DNA of 24,738 nt from Ruminococcus_C sp963590855 (GTDB taxonomy: Bacteria; Bacillota; Clostridia; Oscillospirales; Ruminococcaceae). The DNA is taken from NCBI GenBank assembly GCA_963590855.1, contig CAVAQT010000033.1, positions 1 to 24,738 of the forward strand, in the 5' to 3' direction. Position numbers and translations under genes: made by a program. The notes under the pieces are model-generated. The model had not been told where the DNA came from, did not search any database, and saw only the letters and a list, made by a program, of their open reading frames with translations. Positions 1 to 5,778 of the stretch are shown here, one piece after another. How positions within the stretch are numbered: the stretch's first letter is position 1; every line of letters begins with the position of its first letter.

Positions 1-135
1 AAAGCTTTATCCATCTTGAGATCGCACTTACTGATATTCCGTATTCCTTGGAAAGCTCAGTTTGGGTTTTTCCGTTCTGGTGTAATGCCACGATGTTCTT
101 TTTAAAAGTTTCATCGTATTGCGGCTGTTTGTCAT
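1..135 (-). pseudogene. IS3-family OrfA-like transposase N-terminus, frameshifted and cut by the window edge
   Basis: On the minus strand a reading frame from about position 136 down to 1 encodes a helix-turn-helix segment (…KKNIVALHQNGKTQTELSKE… then YGISVSAISRWIKL). This is the typical OrfA DNA-binding N-terminus of IS3-type insertion sequences. A strong ribosome site (AAGGAGG) precedes an ATG at 135–133, but that ATG is in a different frame and reaches a stop after 35 codons. Adding one A after the second codon (ACAAA to ACAAAA) would join the ATG to the helix-turn-helix frame. I therefore infer a 1-base deletion near codon 3. The rest of the element lies outside the window, so whether an intact orfB exists cannot be judged. 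A sequencing error in the A run is an alternative. Confidence 0.6.
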
Positions 136-175
136 TTTTTTCCTCCTTGATTTTTCTTCTTTCGTGTTTACTTTT

Positions 176-204
176 ATTATACTCCTTTTTCTTTTCCTTG
201 TCTA
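176..204 (-). promoter_or_regulatory. Promoter of the IS3-type orfA
   Basis: On the minus strand, TAGACA (204–199) and TATAAT (181–176) are separated by 17 bases, about 40 bases upstream of the orfA ribosome site. This is a vegetative sigma-A type promoter by sequence. Confidence 0.6.
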
Positions 205-217
205 CTTTTTTGTATAA

Positions 218-517
218 CACCACAAAAGTGAAAGCACAGTTTATGAGGTAAGAGAGGAAAATCAGAAAATAGGCAAAGAAAATGCCGGAATTCGTGATAA
301 AAACAGACAGCTTGCTTCCAGAAACAGAGAGCTTTACACAGAAAATCGTTCTCTCAAAAGTAAAAACGATGATTTAGAAGAACTCATCAGCCTTTTCAAA
401 AATCTTGACCCCTATACTTACAAAAAAATCAGAGAGTTACAGGAGCAGATCAATTATTGGCGTGAACAGCAGACACAAAGTAAATCTGCGAAAAAGCAAT
501 CACACGAACTTGAATGA
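218..517 (+). pseudogene. Start-less C-terminal coiled-coil fragment, possibly the tail of a mobilization relaxase
   Basis: A plus-strand frame is open from 218 (after a TAA at 215–217) to a TGA at 515–517 but has no credible start codon or ribosome site. It encodes about 90 charged residues rich in Glu, Lys, Asn and Gln with heptad spacing, ending in segments such as LISLFKNLDPYTYKKIRELQ and EQINYWREQQ. Long coiled coils ending in this way occur at the C-termini of MobA/MobL-type relaxases of Firmicute plasmids and integrative elements. That assignment is from memory of the family style, not a search. Its location beside a recombinase gene and an IS end fits a rearranged mobile element. A remnant of another coiled-coil protein is possible. 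Confidence 0.4.
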
Positions 518-557
518 TTAAAGTTATGACACACCCTGAATAGACACGAAAAATCAC

Positions 558-586
558 TTGACATTGATGGACAGGTGCACTAATAT
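558..586 (+). promoter_or_regulatory. Promoter of the recombinase gene
   Basis: A consensus TTGACA (558–563) and TAATAT (581–586) with a 17-base spacer lie 44 bases upstream of the recombinase ATG. They are followed by an AGGAGG ribosome site. Confidence 0.75.
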
Positions 587-629
587 ATTAGATGTACAAG
601 GGTATGTCATAAATTTCAGGAGGTAATTT

Positions 630-1814
630 ATGGCTACTATCAGGAAATGTGGTGACAGCTACTCCATAAGAGTAAGCTGCGGCTACGATACAAACGGCAA
701 ACACAAGGAACAGGCAATGACATGGAAGCCTGAACCGGGTATGACGAAAAGACAGATCGAAAAGGAACTTCAAAGGCAGGCTGTGCTTTTTGAAGAATCA
801 GTCGCTCATGGTTACAAGACAACGGCTGTCAAATTTCAGGATTTTGCAGAGGAATGGTTTGAGGAATATGCCAAGCTCAATCTCCGCAGTACCACCTATG
901 AGCGAATGAAACAGCTTACACACAGAGTTTATCCGGCTATCGGTCATCTACATATGGATAAGATTACGGCAAGGCAATTGCAAGGTTTTGTAAACTCACT
1001 TGCCAAGAAGGGTGCAAATGAAAAGACCGGCAAGCCCCTTGCACCTAAGACCATTCGACACAATCTCAGCTTTATCAGTGATGTGTTCAGCTATGCGGTG
1101 AAAATGGACTTGCTGTCGGATAATCCATGCAGAAAAGTGACGATTCCGAAAGGCGAGGTCAAAGAAAAGCAAATCTACTCTCAGGAGGAGATGGCTCTGC
1201 TCCTTACAAGGATAAACGGAGAACCGACCAAGTACAGAGCTTTTTTCTTTCTGATAGCGTACAGCGGATTTAGAAGAAGTGAAATGCTCGGTCTGGAATG
1301 GAAAGATATAGACTTTGAGCATAACGTCATCACTATCAAGAGAACTTCCAATTACACTGCTGAGCGAGGTACATACACCGACACCACAAAAACAAAACGT
1401 TCTCAGCGTGTGCTGAAAATTTAACCTTACATCATGGGAATTCTCAAAGAGCTGAAAGATGAACAGGACGAAGATGCGCTTCGTTTTGGTGACAAGTGGG
1501 TGGATACAGACAGGCTTTTTGTAAAATGGAATGGTGAACCCATGAACAACCAGACACCTTACGGCTGGTTGAAAGAATTCTGTGAAAAGAATGAGCTGCC
1601 TTTCTACGGCATACACAGTTTTCGTCACTTTGCAGCTTCCGCTCTTATTTCCGCAGGGCTTGATGTCACAACCGTTTCGGGAGCGTTAGGACACAGCAAT
1701 TCAGGAACGACTTTGAATGTATATTCCCATATGTTCCAGAATGCACAGACAAGAGTGGCGGAGGCCATGGACGATGCATTTTCGTTTCTGCCTGCGCAGG
1801 ACAGCAATGCATAA
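630..1814 (+). pseudogene. Tyrosine recombinase/integrase interrupted by an in-frame TAA
   Basis: The frame starting at ATG 630 (ribosome site AGGAGG just upstream) encodes a Tn916/phage-type integrase. It has an N-terminal arm-binding region (residues 1–60), a SAM-like core-binding domain (about 68–170) and a catalytic domain. The catalytic Arg is R215 in SGFRRSEM, and the catalytic Lys lies near 254–256 in TKTKRSQR. At codon 265 (1422–1424) a TAA stops translation. The same frame then continues with no indel and carries the remaining catalytic residues: H329 and R332 (HSFRH), H355 (GHSN) and Y365 (NVYSH). It ends at 1814. The full product would be about 394 residues, normal for the family. 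The first half alone lacks the nucleophile Tyr, so the gene is inactive unless the stop is read through. It would have integrated and excised the neighbouring element at the tRNA-Glu gene (inference from position). Confidence 0.88.
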
Positions 1815-1817
1815 AAA

Positions 1818-1855
1818 GCTTTGTCCGCTGAAAATATCCGAATAGCGGACAAAGC
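1818..1855 (+). terminator. Hairpin after the recombinase gene
   Basis: Twelve-base perfect arms (GCTTTGTCCGCT at 1818–1829 and its complement at 1844–1855) follow the recombinase stop codon directly. There is no proper U-run after the second arm, so it may be a weak terminator or part of the attachment-site region. Confidence 0.45.
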
Positions 1856-1870
1856 CATATTTTCAGATAA

Positions 1871-1910
1871 AAGAAAACCCCGGAAACAACGCAAATACGT
1901 TATTTCCGGG
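1871..1910 (-). terminator. Terminator of the tRNA-Met/tRNA-Glu transcript
   Basis: On the minus strand CCCGGAAATAACG pairs with its complement CGTTGTTTCCGGG across a short loop (1910–1878). The run GTTTTCTTTT follows immediately (to 1871). It starts about 10 bases after the encoded CCA of tRNA-Glu. Confidence 0.8.
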
Positions 1911-1919
1911 ATAATGTCT

Positions 1920-1994
1920 TGGTGACCCGTACGGGAATTGAACCCATGATTCCGCCGTGAAAGGGCGGTGTCTTAACCTCTTGACCAACGGGCC
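1920..1994 (-). tRNA. tRNA-Glu (anticodon UUC), CCA encoded
   Basis: The minus strand folds as a complete cloverleaf. The acceptor GGCCCGT pairs with ACGGGTC (one G·U), the D arm is GTC…GAC, the anticodon stem CCGCC/GGCGG encloses the loop CTTTCAC with anticodon TTC, and the T arm is ATGGG…CCCGT. The mature 5' base is at 1994, the discriminator A at 1923, and the CCA is templated at 1922–1920. It is the second gene of a two-tRNA transcript, 3 bases after tRNA-Met. Its 3' end faces the recombinase pseudogene, the usual arrangement when a tyrosine recombinase element uses a tRNA 3' end as its attachment site. Confidence 0.95.
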
Positions 1995-1997
1995 ATA

Positions 1998-2074
1998 TGG
2001 TAGCGGCAGCAGGATTCGAACCAGCGACCAATCGGGTATGAACCGAGTACTCTAGCCAACTGAGCTATGCCGCC
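1998..2074 (-). tRNA. tRNA-Met (elongator, anticodon CAU) with two stem mismatches
   Basis: The minus strand gives acceptor GGCGGCA/TGCCGCT, a D arm, anticodon stem-loop CTCGG-TTCATAC-CCGAT with anticodon CAT, and T arm GCTGG-TTCGAAT-CCTGC, then an encoded CCA (2000–1998). It lacks initiator features such as a mismatched 1–72 C/A pair and three G-C pairs in the anticodon stem, so it is elongator tRNA-Met. The anticodon stem has a C27/U43 mismatch and the T stem a U51/U63 mismatch. The common Firmicute sequence has CCGAG and GCAGG at these places. The gene may still work, or it may be a decaying copy. Confidence 0.9.
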
Positions 2075-2136
2075 ACATCAAATCAGGCTTTCCAAGCAGT
2101 GTGATTTCCACCATCCTGAATTCCTGCGACTATGAT

Positions 2137-2165
2137 AGTATACTACATTTCCGGATAAAAGTCAA
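2137..2165 (-). promoter_or_regulatory. Promoter of the tRNA pair
   Basis: On the minus strand, TTGACT (2165–2160) and TATACT (2142–2137) are separated by exactly 17 bases, about 60 bases upstream of tRNA-Met. This is a near-consensus sigma-A promoter. Confidence 0.85.
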
Positions 2166-2175
2166 GCCTTTTTTT

Positions 2176-2221
2176 GAAAAACAGCAAAGTGCACAATTTA
2201 TTCGTTGGAGATTGTGCACTT
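2176..2221 (-). terminator. Terminator after spoVAE
   Basis: Eleven-base perfect arms (AAGTGCACAAT, 2221–2211 and 2197–2187 on the minus strand) are followed by GCTGTTTTTC. It ends the spoVAE transcript just before the tRNA promoter. Confidence 0.8.
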
Positions 2222-2247
2222 TCTCTATATTTTGCTGCATAGCGCGC

Positions 2248-2607
2248 TTATTTCTGCTTCGGGCGGAAGACCGCGGCGCAGACGACGCCGAACACCATTG
2301 CTGCGGTGATCCCGGCGGAAGAGGCGGTAAGGCCGCCCATGAAGATGCCCAGGAGTCCTTTTTCGTCCACGGATTCCCGAACACCCTCTGCCAGGAGATT
2401 GCCGAAGCCGGTGAGGGGAACGCTTGCGCCGCCGCCGGCGAGTTCCACCAATTTGGGGTAGAGTCCCACGGCGGAGAGAGCCACGCCTGCCACCACATAG
2501 GCGGTGAGGATGCGTGCCGGGGTGAGTTTGGTATAGTCGATGAGGACTTGTCCCACGGCGCAGAGTGCGCCGCCGACCAGGAAAGCCCAGAAAAGATCCA
2601 GAGTCAT
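2248..2607 (-). CDS. spoVAE: SpoVAE (SpoVAEB-type) stage V sporulation membrane protein
   Basis: The product is 119 residues, close to the usual ~116–120 of SpoVAEB. It begins MTLDLFWAFLVGGALCAVGQ and has about four hydrophobic segments. The conserved loop LAGGGASVPLTGFGN around residues 66–80 is shared with SpoVAC. SpoVA proteins form the inner-membrane channel that moves dipicolinic acid into the developing forespore and releases it on germination. The start at 2605–2607 is chosen because AAGGAGGT lies 3 bases upstream; a start 30 bases earlier lacks a ribosome site. It lies downstream of spoVAD on the same strand but 766 bases away, with repeats between, so co-transcription is uncertain. 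I see no clear promoter of its own. A terminator follows. Confidence 0.93.
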   Translation of the reverse strand: MTLDLFWAFLVGGALCAVGQVLIDYTKLTPARILTAYVVAGVALSAVGLYPKLVELAGGGASVPLTGFGNLLAEGVRESVDEKGLLGIFMGGLTASSAGITAAMVFGVVCAAVFRPKQK

Positions 2608-2677
2608 AGTACCTCCTTGTTTGGGTTGGGATAACATTTTGTTTTTGGCGATTGCTTAGGGCGGCGAACCTTGCGGA

Positions 2678-2798
2678 ATCCCCCTGTCACCTACGGTGAC
2701 ATCCCCCTTTTCAAGGGGGACGAGAGACTCCTCCGCCCTGACGGGCACCTCCTCTGGGAGAGGAGGCTCGGGCGAACGGGGTTCGCCCCTACGGTGCG
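2678..2798. repeat. Short palindromic repeat block (three modules in series)
   Basis: In order: a nested hairpin module CCCCCTGTCACC-TACGGTGACATC then CCCCTTTTCAAGGGG (2680–2720), the CTCCTCCGCCCTGACGGGC… module with AGGAGGAGG-type arms (2729–2768), and the GGGCGAAC-GGG-GTTCGCCC palindrome (2770–2788). Each module recurs elsewhere in this window. No gene is credible here. Confidence 0.8.
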
Positions 2799-2799
2799 G

Positions 2800-3073
2800 T
2801 TGCCTTTCGTGTGATGCATTACCGTACGAAATAAGGGTAGGCGAGAGCTTTTCTTTTTTTGCTTCTTTTTTTCTTTTTAGCAAAGAAAAAAAGAAGGGAA
2901 TAATTGCACAGCAAACGCCAAAGAATAGCATCGACCGTCTGCACAAGCGATAATCAGAAAGCCTGCGTGGCAAGCACCGGAAAAGGCAACGATCGGCGTT
3001 TGCAAGCCCAGGCGGACAGCGAGGGCAACGAGCGATTTCGCCGGATGGTTTCACAGTGTTTTCCCTAGGGCGG
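2800..3073 (-). repeat. Composite repeat copy A (diverged relative)
   Basis: Read on the minus strand it runs CCCTAGGGAAAACACTG…, CCGGCGaAATCGCTCG…CTGTCCGCC, GCAAACGCC…GGCGTTTGC, then the perfect 15-bp polypyrimidine hairpin (2862–2896), then GCTCTCGCCtACCC. It aligns along its length with copies B–E but is the most diverged. It lacks the internal nested module seen in C and D. Its 3' end joins other modules instead of the module that ends B and D. It fills the gap between spoVAD and spoVAE. Confidence 0.8.
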
Positions 3074-3083
3074 CGTGCTCTAT

Positions 3084-3322
3084 GATCCCTCCGGCGCTGT
3101 GTGCCACCTCCCTTTTCAAGGGAGGCTTAAAGACTCCTCCGCCCTGACGGGCACCTCCTCTAGGAGAGGAGGCTCGGGCGAACGATGTTCGCCCCTACGG
3201 TGGGTGGCGGTTTTGGTTTGTAAAAAGGCGGGTCGATGTGGGCGGTGAGCCCTACGAGATCCCTCCGGCGCTGTGCGCCACCTCCCTTTTCAAGGGAGGC
3301 CACGGGCGAACGGGGTTCGCCC
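3084..3322. repeat. Short palindromic repeat block, duplicated
   Basis: The motif TCCCTCCGGCGCTGTGyGCC followed by ACCTCCCTTTTCAAGGGAGG occurs twice (about 3086–3126 and 3260–3300). The first is followed by the CTCCTCCGCCC module and a GGGCGAAC palindrome (3176–3194), the second directly by another GGGCGAAC palindrome (3304–3322). With the adjacent blocks this makes the whole 2608–3373 gap non-coding repeat sequence. Confidence 0.75.
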
Positions 3323-3373
3323 CTACGATGCGGTTGCCTTTCATGTGGCAGATTGCTGTATGAAATCAGGGGA

Positions 3374-4399
3374 TCACCGGTGCAGGCGAGTGAGTTCTAC
3401 CAGGTGGGAAATTCCGGGGATGCTCTCGCCCTGTTGGGAGGCAGTGGGAGACATGAGCGCGCCGGTGGCGGCAAAGAGGATTTGCCCCATTGTGCCTGCC
3501 TGGAGTGCCGGGAGAAAATGGCCGCACAGCACACTGGCGCTGCATCCGCAGCCAGAGCCGCCGGCGTGGGTGTCCTGAGTCTCCGGATCGAACAGCATTG
3601 CGCCGCAGTCCCGATGGTTTCGGGTGATATCGAAGCCCTGTTTCATGACCAGGTCGCAGAGCAGTTCGCTGCCGATCAGCCCCAGATCTCCGGTGACGAT
3701 GGCGTCGTACTGCTCCGGCGCAGTCTGGGTAGCTTTGAGATAGCGGACGATGGTATCCGCCGCCGCCGGCGCCATGGCTGCACCCATATGATTGGCATCC
3801 GTTACACCCAGATCGACCATTGTGCCGATGCACGCGCCGGTGACGGAAACGCCGTCCGGGATGCCGTCGGGCTGCTGAAGGATCACTGCGCCGGAGCCGG
3901 TGCACGTCCACTGTGCCGTGGGCGGACGCTGGCCGCCGTAAAACAGGGGAAACCGGAACTGGCGCTCCGCTGTGGAAAAGTGGGAGGATGTCACCGCCGC
4001 GGTGTATTCGCCCACGCCGCCTGCCGCCAGGAATGACGCCAGCAGCAATCCCTCCGCCATGGTGGAACACGCCCCATAGACACCCAGCAGGGGGATCTCC
4101 AGGGGGCGCATGCCATAGGTCGAGCCGATGCACTGGTTCATGAGATCGCCGGCGCAGATACAGGAGAGATCACTGTCCCGGAGTCCGCATTTTTCCAGGG
4201 CAAGCTGGACAGTGCGGCGCTGCATGGTGCTCTCCGCCTGTTCCCAGGTATCCTCGCCGAAATGGGCGTCCGGTTCGACACAGTCGAAGCAGCTGCCCAG
4301 AGGGCCTTCGCCCTCTTTTTTACCCACGGTGCTGGCGTAGCTGATGATGCGGGGCGGATGGGGATATTGAAAAACGCCCCGGGCTAAGTTGCGTACCAT
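3374..4399 (-). CDS. spoVAD: SpoVAD stage V sporulation protein
   Basis: The 341-residue product has the thiolase-like fold signature of SpoVAD: …GDLMNQCIGSTYGMR near 84–98, LLGVYGACSTMAEGL near 105–119, TGACIGTMVDLGV near 186–200, and C-terminal GGSGCGCSA. SpoVAD is a soluble, inner-membrane-associated SpoVA subunit that binds dipicolinic acid. Length matches the family (~335–345). The start ATG is 10–11 bases after GAGGTGAT, and a sigma-G-type promoter lies just upstream, so expression should be forespore-specific. It is normally in one operon between spoVAC and spoVAE. Here spoVAE is downstream on the same strand across a repeat-filled gap, and spoVAC is inverted 0.9 kb upstream. Confidence 0.96.
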   Translation of the reverse strand: MVRNLARGVFQYPHPPRIISYASTVGKKEGEGPLGSCFDCVEPDAHFGEDTWEQAESTMQRRTVQLALEKCGLRDSDLSCICAGDLMNQCIGSTYGMRPLEIPLLGVYGACSTMAEGLLLASFLAAGGVGEYTAAVTSSHFSTAERQFRFPLFYGGQRPPTAQWTCTGSGAVILQQPDGIPDGVSVTGACIGTMVDLGVTDANHMGAAMAPAAADTIVRYLKATQTAPEQYDAIVTGDLGLIGSELLCDLVMKQGFDITRNHRDCGAMLFDPETQDTHAGGSGCGCSASVLCGHFLPALQAGTMGQILFAATGALMSPTASQQGESIPGISHLVELTRLHR

Positions 4400-4417
4400 T
4401 TTGAATCACCTCGATGG

Positions 4418-4446
4418 TAGTATGCCCGGAGCGTTGGGGAATATGC
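4418..4446 (-). promoter_or_regulatory. Sigma-G-type promoter of spoVAD
   Basis: On the minus strand GCATA (4446–4442), 17 bases, then CATACTA (4424–4418) match the forespore sigma-G consensus (GHATR and CATnnTA). The ribosome site and the spoVAD ATG follow within 25 bases. This agrees with the known sigma-G control of spoVA genes. Confidence 0.75.
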
Positions 4447-4452
4447 ATTTGT

Positions 4453-4553
4453 GCAGCGTGCTCGCTGTGAGCCTTACTCCCCAATCCAACGGAGAAAAAA
4501 GGGCAGCGTCACGGCAGACAAGCTGCCTATTCCCCCCTCCGGGGAATCCATGT
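4453..4553 (+). repeat. Module M5, diverged copy
   Basis: GCAGCGTGCTCGCTGTGAGCC…GGAGAAAAAAGGGCAG…GACAAGCTGCC…CCCCCCTCCGGGGAA aligns with the end module of composite units B (15999–16107) and D (24488–24596). It overlaps the upstream region of spoVAD. Confidence 0.65.
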
Positions 4554-4614
4554 TTTCCGGTACACAAATTATAATATATCCTATCCCCTTTACAAAAGAT
4601 AAATCCTACCCACC

Positions 4615-4795
4615 GTAGGGGCGAACATCGTTCGCCCGAAAGTCCCCCTTGAAAAGGGGGATGTCACCATAGGTGACAGGGGGATACCGTTGATACCTTG
4701 ATAATCCCGGCAACACTATTTTCATTACACACAACATAAATCCCCCGGAGGGGGGATAGGCGGCTCGCCATCCTTGGGCGAGTCTGCCGTCGCCA
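4615..4795 (+). repeat. Repeat block: GGGCGAAC palindrome, nested CCCCTT module, M5 fragment
   Basis: GTAGGGGCGAACATCGTTCG… (palindrome 4619–4637) is followed by CCCCCTTGAAAAGGGGG-ATGTCACCATAGGTGAC-AGGGGG (about 4643–4683). An M5-like end with ACAACATAAATCCCCCGGAG… and a CTCGCC-atcctt-GGGCGAG hairpin lies around 4733–4780. It lies between spoVAD and the small-RNA locus. Confidence 0.7.
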
Positions 4796-4839
4796 TTTCT
4801 ACTGGACGATAAGTTTTTATGTTTTCAGCAAAAAAGCGC

Positions 4840-4868
4840 TTGACAAATATGGCATTCTATCGTATAAT
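4840..4868 (+). promoter_or_regulatory. Promoter of the convergent small RNA
   Basis: A perfect TTGACA (4840–4845), a 17-base spacer and a perfect TATAAT (4863–4868). This is one of the two strongest-looking promoters in the window, yet no open reading frame follows. Confidence 0.85.
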
Positions 4869-4874
4869 AAAAAT

Positions 4875-4970
4875 AAAGAGAGAGTACACCAGTAGACGGT
4901 CTGCTCCCACTTATTGCGTTATAATAACCGCCTAAGTTTTGGAGAGCTGGGGCGGTTATTTCCGTTTTTT
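4875..4970 (+). ncRNA. Candidate antisense RNA (antitoxin-like), about 95 nt
   Basis: From the predicted start near 4875 to a strong terminator at 4970 the sequence has no start codon with a ribosome site, so it is a probable non-coding RNA. Its 3' half is complementary to the 3' end of the small peptide gene on the other strand, including that gene's stop codon. Its terminator loop contains GAGCTGG, complementary to CCAGCTC in the leader of the peptide mRNA just before its ribosome site. Its 5' end (GTACACCAGTAGACGGT, 4884–4900) is nearly the same sequence as the 5' end of the opposing mRNA. The layout resembles the RNA II partner of par-type (Fst) type I toxin–antitoxin systems. The function is inferred. 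Confidence 0.6.
4923..4970 (+). terminator. Terminator of the small RNA, overlapping the peptide gene's 3' end
   Basis: Perfect 10-base arms AATAACCGCC (4923–4932) and GGCGGTTATT (4951–4960) are followed by TCCGTTTTTT. On the minus strand the same hairpin follows the peptide stop codon but lacks a U-run, so it may end that transcript only poorly. Confidence 0.85.
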
Positions 4971-5048
4971 GAAGTTTAAGTAAGCAAGATATGCTTTAAA
5001 GACTTCGCAAACCATGCTAATGCACTTGACAAGAATATCTATGTTCAT
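4956..5048 (-). CDS. 30-residue hydrophobic peptide, candidate type I toxin
   Basis: On the minus strand a strong promoter and a 60-base leader precede an ATG at 5048–5046, which has AAGGGAG as ribosome site 9 bases upstream. An in-frame ATG two codons earlier is too close to the ribosome site. The peptide starts MNIDILVKCISMVCEVFKAY and ends LAYLNFKKRK. It has one hydrophobic/amphipathic stretch of about 20–22 residues and a basic tail, the usual shape of small membrane-acting type I toxins. I do not recognise a named family. The ribosome site lies in a perfect CTCCC-GGAA-GGGAG hairpin (GNRA loop), which would restrict translation as in Fst-type mRNAs. The stop codon lies in the terminator stem shared with the opposing RNA. 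A small signalling or membrane peptide unrelated to toxicity is the alternative. Confidence 0.6.
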   Translation of the reverse strand: MNIDILVKCISMVCEVFKAYLAYLNFKKRK

Positions 5049-5115
5049 TTGCATTCACTCCCTTCCGGGAGCTGGATTTGACCGCCTACCGTTATTGGTG
5101 TACCCTCAGAGTTTT

Positions 5116-5144
5116 AGTATATCACATTTTAAAAAAATTGTCAA
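5116..5144 (-). promoter_or_regulatory. Promoter of the small peptide mRNA
   Basis: On the minus strand a perfect TTGACA (5144–5139), a 17-base A/T-rich spacer and TATACT (5121–5116). The predicted transcript starts near 5109 and carries GTACACCAATAACGGT (5103–5088). Confidence 0.85.
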
Positions 5145-5147
5145 ATA

Positions 5148-5199
5148 AAAACAGCCGCAGCATCTGCCGAAACTTCTCGGCAAATAATGCGGCTGTTTT
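5148..5199. terminator. Two-tier hairpin between the peptide locus and spoVAC
   Basis: Outer arms AAAACAGCCGCA (5148–5159) and TGCGGCTGTTTT (5188–5199) enclose a second hairpin GCCGA/TCGGC (5166–5170, 5177–5181). T-rich sequence follows on both strands, longer on the minus strand where it runs into the peptide promoter. It probably insulates the small locus from spoVAC transcription. Confidence 0.65.
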
Positions 5200-5257
5200 C
5201 TTTGGTATAGCATTCTCGACTGTGCAGGCAAGTGCAATTTTCCATCATAGAACAGTT

Positions 5258-5273
5258 TGTTTCACATGAAACA
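5258..5273 (+). promoter_or_regulatory. parS-like site 1
   Basis: TGTTTCACATGAAACA, one base from the palindromic B. subtilis-type ParB site TGTTTCACGTGAAACA. It lies in the spoVAC promoter region, just upstream of the -35 element. Confidence 0.8.
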
Positions 5274-5278
5274 TTTCG

Positions 5279-5307
5279 GTATAATTCCCGGAAAGCTGCA
5301 CATACTT
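5279..5307 (+). promoter_or_regulatory. Sigma-G-type promoter of spoVAC
   Basis: GTATA (5279–5283), 17 bases, CATACTT (5301–5307). This matches the sigma-G pattern with one difference at the last base and mirrors the spoVAD promoter. Confidence 0.65.
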
Positions 5308-5328
5308 TCTGGCAAAGGAGGCGTTCTT

Positions 5329-5778
5329 ATGAAAATCAGCCGTGATCTGTATCAAACCATGCAGGAGCAGACTGCACCCCGGTCAAAGTCCTGGAAAAAC
5401 ATTCCCATGGCGTTTCTCATTGGGGGTCTGATCTGCACCATTGGCGAAGCCGGCATCCATATTCTCACGGAATACTGCGATGTGGAGCAAAAGACGGCAT
5501 CCGCCTGGGTGTCCATCGCTCTGGTGGCGGTCAGCGCCGTCTGCACCGGGCTGGGATGGTATGCCAAGCTGGGCAAACACGCCGGCGCAGGCACGCTCGT
5601 CCCCATTACGGGATTTGCCAACGGCGTGGTCTCCTCCGCCATTGAAGCGCGCACAGAGGGCTGGATCTTAGGCATCGGCACGCGGATCTTTGCCATCGCC
5701 GGGCCGGTCATTCTCTACGGCACGACCGCTTCGATGGCGTACGGACTGCTCTATTATTTCTGGACGCTGTTCAGGTGA
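5329..5778 (+). CDS. spoVAC: SpoVAC stage V sporulation membrane protein
   Basis: The 149-residue product matches SpoVAC length (150 in B. subtilis). It has a short hydrophilic N-terminus, then about four membrane segments starting at IPMAFLIGGLICTIGEAGIH near residue 24. The family loop KHAGAGTLVPITGFANGV lies near 83–100. SpoVAC is a membrane subunit of the dipicolinic-acid channel and is mechanosensitive in B. subtilis. The start at 5329 follows AAAGGAGG by 8 bases. An upstream in-frame ATG at 5257 lies inside the parS-like site and has no ribosome site. The last 25 bases overlap, tail to tail, the gene on the other strand. It is oriented opposite to spoVAD and spoVAE, unlike the usual C-D-E operon. 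Confidence 0.95.
   Translation: MKISRDLYQTMQEQTAPRSKSWKNIPMAFLIGGLICTIGEAGIHILTEYCDVEQKTASAWVSIALVAVSAVCTGLGWYAKLGKHAGAGTLVPITGFANGVVSSAIEARTEGWILGIGTRIFAIAGPVILYGTTASMAYGLLYYFWTLFR

Noticed and set aside
2101..2634. A 177-residue frame antisense to spoVAE and its terminator
   Set aside because: It starts in the tRNA promoter region and runs across a terminator hairpin. There is no ribosome site and no recognisable domain.
3236..4036. A 266-residue frame antisense to spoVAD
   Set aside because: It is a shadow of a strongly coding minus-strand gene in GC-rich sequence, with no ribosome site.
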